Below are positions 59,931 through 64,000 of a stretch of 64,000 nucleotides of DNA, piece by piece; position 1 is the stretch's first letter, and every line of letters starts with the position of its first letter. Both the position numbers and the translations under genes were made by a program. The notes beneath the pieces were generated by a model. It was not told the DNA's origin and made no database searches. It saw only the letters and a list, made by a program, of their open reading frames with translations. The DNA is from Planococcus citri (lineage: Eukaryota; Arthropoda; Insecta; Hemiptera; Pseudococcidae): positions 21,502,559 to 21,566,558 of the forward strand of contig NC_088680.1 of NCBI RefSeq assembly GCF_950023065.1, written 5' to 3'.

Positions 59931-61380
59931 TGCTGCTATTTCTCCACTTAGTCTCATTAGCTGCAGCAAGGTGGTACTTCGTCATCCTAGTAATAAGTTT
60001 TTATTTGTTAACACCTCAAGTGTGAAATTTTTTAAAATTTGATTTAATATAAATTATTTTATTCATCTGATGATGAATTAAATAGTGATCTTTTTGGTAA
60101 TTTGAGATGTATCCAGACATCATCAAATTATGGGAAGTGTTACGCGAGCCTCCTTTAGTTAGATGCCATCGAAGTCCTTACTCCTTAGTATTAGGGGGAC
60201 AACTGAAAGAGATGGTCAATGTGGAAAGTGTTGTTAGGTAGATGTTAGAGCGCATTTACTACCCAGGTAATTAGCTTATTTATTACTAATTATTGTTATA
60301 TGTAGGTAGGTGTATTGAATTGGAGAATTCTATGCCTACCTATCGTCTTTATTAATGGTGTTTGCATGACTTCATCATGTGTTTTATGTATATTTCTTGT
60401 TTTTCTACTCCTAAGTGATTCCACACAGGTGAATCGCTACGAGGAAATTAATTAGCTGCATCAAGTACTAGTTTTATATTATGCATTATACCTACTCCCT
60501 TATGACGGATCTTAGTAGACTGATACTATCGAAAGATAGGATAATGTCCTATGTATAAATACGTTATAATAGGTTCTATAAATTGTAGTGTAGGTTGAAT
60601 TTATTTCCTCATTCATTACATATTTTGCGTAGTTAGGTCGAATGTATTGGTAGAAGTGAGTTCTTTGAGCTATCTTGGCAACTAGAAGAATTATTCACTC
60701 CCTTAGGGAATAATTCTGAAACCCAATAGCATAGGGAAATACATATTAATATCCTTCTCACCTTCAGCTACAGCTAGTAATTCCGGCCCTAACTATGTCA
60801 AAGTTGGGTATACTTTTTTAGTAATGTTTCATTTCAACAATTAAAATTTATTTCCTTTCGAATTCTCAAAAAAAAAAAAAAACTGTTCTCTCAAATTTCA
60901 ATTTTTTAAAAGAATTAAAATAATTTTGAAAAAATGTCAATCCAATTTCAATGATGAAAATATGATTGATACAAAACTTCCTGGATTTTTTCCAAGTTTT
61001 CAAAAGTCTAACAAAATGTTAGTTGGATGTGGTATTTCATTAGGTAATGTTATTTCCAAGTTCTTGAAAGTCAAATTTGAGATCAATCTAAAAGTCTACC
61101 TCGACGTTTCTCAATTTTTTCAGAAATTGATCATTTTTTTTCAGTCTCGCATGTTAAAAAGTCTGATTTAATTTATTTTTAACCAGGCTAAACATCGTTT
61201 TGGGTTCTTGAAAATTCATTATACATCCTCACTCCAATAAAGCAGTTTTTAGCCAAATTTTTGTAAAAAATGATGGCTATTGCGGTAGGCCCAACTTTGG
61301 ATAAAAAGGTCGGGGATGAAAAATTTTGATAGTTCTCAACGTTTTAAGCTCAAACTAGACGATTCCCGGTGTGTCAGTTT
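59931..61380. other. No feature recognised
   Basis: AT-rich sequence with no ORF above 81 codons and no paired repeats that I could find. The ORF at 60926-61171 shows no motif. Confidence 0.4.
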
Positions 61381-61381
61381 T

Positions 61382-61404
61382 TATATATATATATATATAT
61401 ATAT
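61382..61404. repeat. AT dinucleotide microsatellite
   Basis: A run of about eleven TA/AT dinucleotides immediately left of a foldback element. Confidence 0.9.
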
Positions 61405-61413
61405 GGACCTAAG

Positions 61414-61790
61414 TATCCTCGACGTCACCGTACATAAACAGTACCTTTTCGTCACCAGGCTTTAAAATGCCTCCGGCGGTGTATTTATAGCATATTCTTA
61501 ACCAGCACAGTTGTAATAGTGATTATACTCTTTTCCCCACTTGATTTACATGCTTTAAGCTTATACAAAAAAAATTTACGAGAATGGTACCAATTTGCCT
61601 CCGACTATAAACTGATCTCTTCCGTGACCTTGTGTATTTAAAAAGATATTGACTATACCAAATTGTCACCTGCTGCCTTGCCTAATAGACTGCAACTGCG
61701 CTGGCTACGAATACGAAAATATAACACAACTGGAAGCATTTAAAAAGCGGTGACCAAAAGGTACTGTTTATATACGGTGACGTCGAGGGT
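61414..61790. mobile_element. ~0.38-kb foldback element with GACGTCACCG ends
   Basis: CCTCGACGTCACCGTACATA and AACAGTACCTTTTCGTCACC are mirrored by GGTGACCAAAAGGTACTGTT and TACGGTGACGTCGAGG at 61750-61790. GGTGACG/CGTCACC motifs continue to the right (61850-62015), so the full element may be larger. Confidence 0.6.
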
Positions 61791-62015
61791 ATGTCTGTGT
61801 TGATGGAAAAAAATTTTTAAAATCTGTATACAGTAGGTGTATACATGACCTTTTCGTCACCGGACAAAGTTTTGCCCTTTTACGTTTCAGGGGAAAACAA
61901 ACCGTTTGAACTTGTTATACACAGGGAAACGTCTTCGTCACCGGCAAAACGCCTCCGTCACCGAATTCGGTGACGAAGAGAACGCGTGAGTATATAAAAG
62001 GTGACGTAGAGGTAC

Positions 62016-63190
62016 CGTTTGCATATCTATATTTATATATAGCCGCATACAGGTAAACTCATAACGTTTTGTATAAACAGCAATCTCAAGACCCCTCTGT
62101 AACTTCGTTGCTGTGCATACGCTCGACGCGTCACCCCATAGGCCTGATAGTACTCGATGTTAGGCCGCGTTATATTCGTTAACTTGATTTTTGGGTCACC
62201 TGTGGAAAAGTATTTCATTGCCAAAACATCAATTTTTCAGAAATGCTTTTTTTTAAAAGTCTAATACGTCTCTGTTTTTCGCAAATGCCTTTTTAACAAA
62301 GCATCCTACAGAAAAATAACCAGCTCTGAGCAGAAAGGAAATTTTATGCTCTACAATTTCCTTCATTGCATTTTTTTCATAGGATGCATACTTTCCTTGC
62401 AAAATCACTGTTAATGTTGAAAAACACGAAAATTCGGAGCTGTATAATCAACTTTAAATTGAAATTGAGCAGTCAAAAATTCATTTTAGACGATTTTTGA
62501 CCACGCCATGTGAAAGAGGAGACCTTCAACCACCAGAATCACCAAACAGAACGTAAAAAATGAATAAAATGATTCTTGGCAATAAGCACCTTTTTCTCAT
62601 GTCCTCGTAGATAATAATTAGGCTATGCACTCATTTGAAAATTGAGTAAAATGTGAAAGTGTATAAACAGCAATCTCACGTCCCTGCTCAAACTTTGCCA
62701 GTAGACTCCCCACACCTTGTAGATTCATATGGCACCTCATCGAAAAGTCACGTCCTAAAAAGGTTACGAGTTTGTCAAAACGTTATGAGTTTGCTGTTTA
62801 ATTAAGAAAAAAGTTACGAGTTTACCCCCTAGAATATTTATATATTTATATAGATATAAGTTTCACCGAAACTTGAATTTTTACATTTTATGACCTGGAA
62901 CCTGTTCTAATTGATCAAATAAAGTCAAACTTGGGAAATGGGGTTCATTTAGGACCTAGAATTGACCCCCGAAGTTTCAAGGGTCAAAGTTGAAAATTAC
63001 AGAAAGGTCATTTTTTTGGAGGGGCATAAAAAGGCCCCAAATGAACGAAAAAGGTCCAAAATCATACCATAGGTCAGTACCTCCATTGTGATCAACATAT
63101 CCAAATTTCAGCTTCCTAGGTCATCCCCACCCCATTTTGGTTGGGAAAAACCACATTTTAGCCCTATTTTTGACCCCCTCACCCCTAAAA
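62016..63190. other. No gene recognised; transition to satellite
   Basis: Mixed non-coding sequence. TATAAACAGCAATCTCA occurs twice (about 62074 and 62660). From about 62880 the text becomes a looser form of the downstream satellite (GGGTCCAAATTTTCAG, TTGACCCC), with no coding potential. Confidence 0.4.
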
Positions 63191-63191
63191 T

Positions 63192-64000
63192 TGAGCTAGG
63201 GGGTCCAAATTTTCAGCATACAATAAGAGGATGCCCCTTGACTGCTTTTTGCAGGATTCAACCTACCAACCTCATTTGACCCCTCTCCAAGGTCAAAAAA
63301 GTGGATTTTTGCGTGTTTTTTTACGTTTAGCCAGACCTACAGCCCCTCCAAATTGACCTAGAGGGTCCAAATTTTCACAGTACATTGGGAGGGTGTACCC
63401 GAAGAGCCTTTTGCAGGTTTCAACCTTCCAACCCCATTTGACCCCTCTCCAGGGTCAAAAAAGTGGATTTTTTCATCGATTTTACGTGTTTTTTGAAAAT
63501 TTTGACATTTAGCCAAGCCTACAGCCCCTCCAAATTAACCTACAGGGTCCAAATTTTCACAGTACATTGGGAGGGTGTACCCGAAGTGCCTTTTGCAGGT
63601 TTCAACCTTCCAACCCCATTTGACCCCTCTTCAGGGTCAAAAAAGTGGATTTTTGCGTGTTTTTTGTCGTTTAGCCAGACCTACAGCCCCTCCAAATTGA
63701 CCTAGAGGGTCCAAATTTTCACAGTATATTGGGAGGGTGTACCCGAAGTGCCTTTTGCAGGTTTCAACCTTCCAACCCCATTTGACCCCTCTCCAGGGTC
63801 AAAAAAGTGGATTTTTGCATCCATTTTACGTGTTTTTTGAAAATTTCGACATTTAGCCAAACCTACAGTCCCTCCAAATTGACCTAGAGGGTCCAAATTT
63901 TCACAGTACATTGGGGGGATGTATCGGAAGTGCCTTTTGCAGGTTTCAACCTTCCAACCTTATTTGACCTCTTTCTAGGGTCAAACGTGTTTTTTTGACG
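63192..64000. repeat. Satellite with alternating 162/182-bp monomers (344-bp period)
   Basis: GGTCCAAATTTTCA recurs at 63202, 63364, 63546, 63708 and 63890, spacings 162, 182, 162 and 182. The longer monomer has about 20 extra bases in the CGATTTTACGTGTTTTTTGA region. All monomers contain CCTTTTGCAGGTTTCAACC and CCATTTGACCCCTCTCCAGG. The array runs off the right edge. ORFs crossing it are repeat by-products. Confidence 0.88.

Noticed and set aside
63088..63911. ORFs of 63-80 codons at the right edge
   Set aside because: They run through tandem satellite monomers and repeat with them.
1..64000. CRISPR arrays, bacterial operons, riboswitches or Shine-Dalgarno sites
   Set aside because: Introns, polyadenylation signals and gene families are eukaryotic; the tandem repeats seen have no spacer/repeat architecture of CRISPR.

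Overview
The window is eukaryotic and almost certainly from an insect. Genes are split by short GT-AG introns, intergenic DNA is AT-rich, there are many non-autonomous DNA transposons, and both large gene families are typical insect expansions. The short palindrome-like motif TAGGTACCTA recurs throughout. I cannot place the species from sequence alone; a sap-feeding hemipteran such as a scale insect or mealybug is a guess.

Layout. (1) 1-32540 holds a tandem array of five luciferase-like (4-coumarate:CoA-ligase-like) acyl-CoA synthetase genes, called ACS-A to ACS-E here. A is on the minus strand and runs off the left edge; B, C, D and E are on the plus strand. All share the same eight-exon structure, including a first exon of only 27-33 nt, and intact copies encode about 547-549 residues. 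A, C, D and E look intact. B carries a 4-bp frameshift and a lost stop codon. C and D are sister copies that share intron insertions. (2) 25421-51498 holds six UDP-glycosyltransferase genes, UGT1 to UGT6, all on the minus strand and all with four exons; UGT1 lies between ACS-D and ACS-E. UGT2, UGT3 and UGT6 are open. UGT1 has a frameshift before the membrane anchor, UGT4 has two frameshifts and a lost start codon, and UGT5 has a transposon inside exon 2. UGT6 has lost its normal stop codon, which buries the ER-retrieval signal. (3) 52581-56439 holds one six-exon SLC46-type transporter (proton-coupled folate transporter-like family) on the minus strand. (4) 56440-64000 has no recognisable gene. 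It carries transposon relics and, at the right edge, a satellite with a 344-bp higher-order period.

The gene content suggests a metabolic or detoxification neighbourhood: acyl/aryl-CoA ligation, glycosylation and transport of small molecules. That the three families work together is inference from proximity only.

The least ordinary part is the repeat landscape. Introns and spacers hold many foldback-type elements with long inverted arms and few or no coding ORFs. By comparing paralogous introns I could define exact insertion points and target-site duplications for several. One family, with irregularly iterated ACGAC motifs facing each other and a 9-bp target duplication, is present twice and looks previously undescribed to me.
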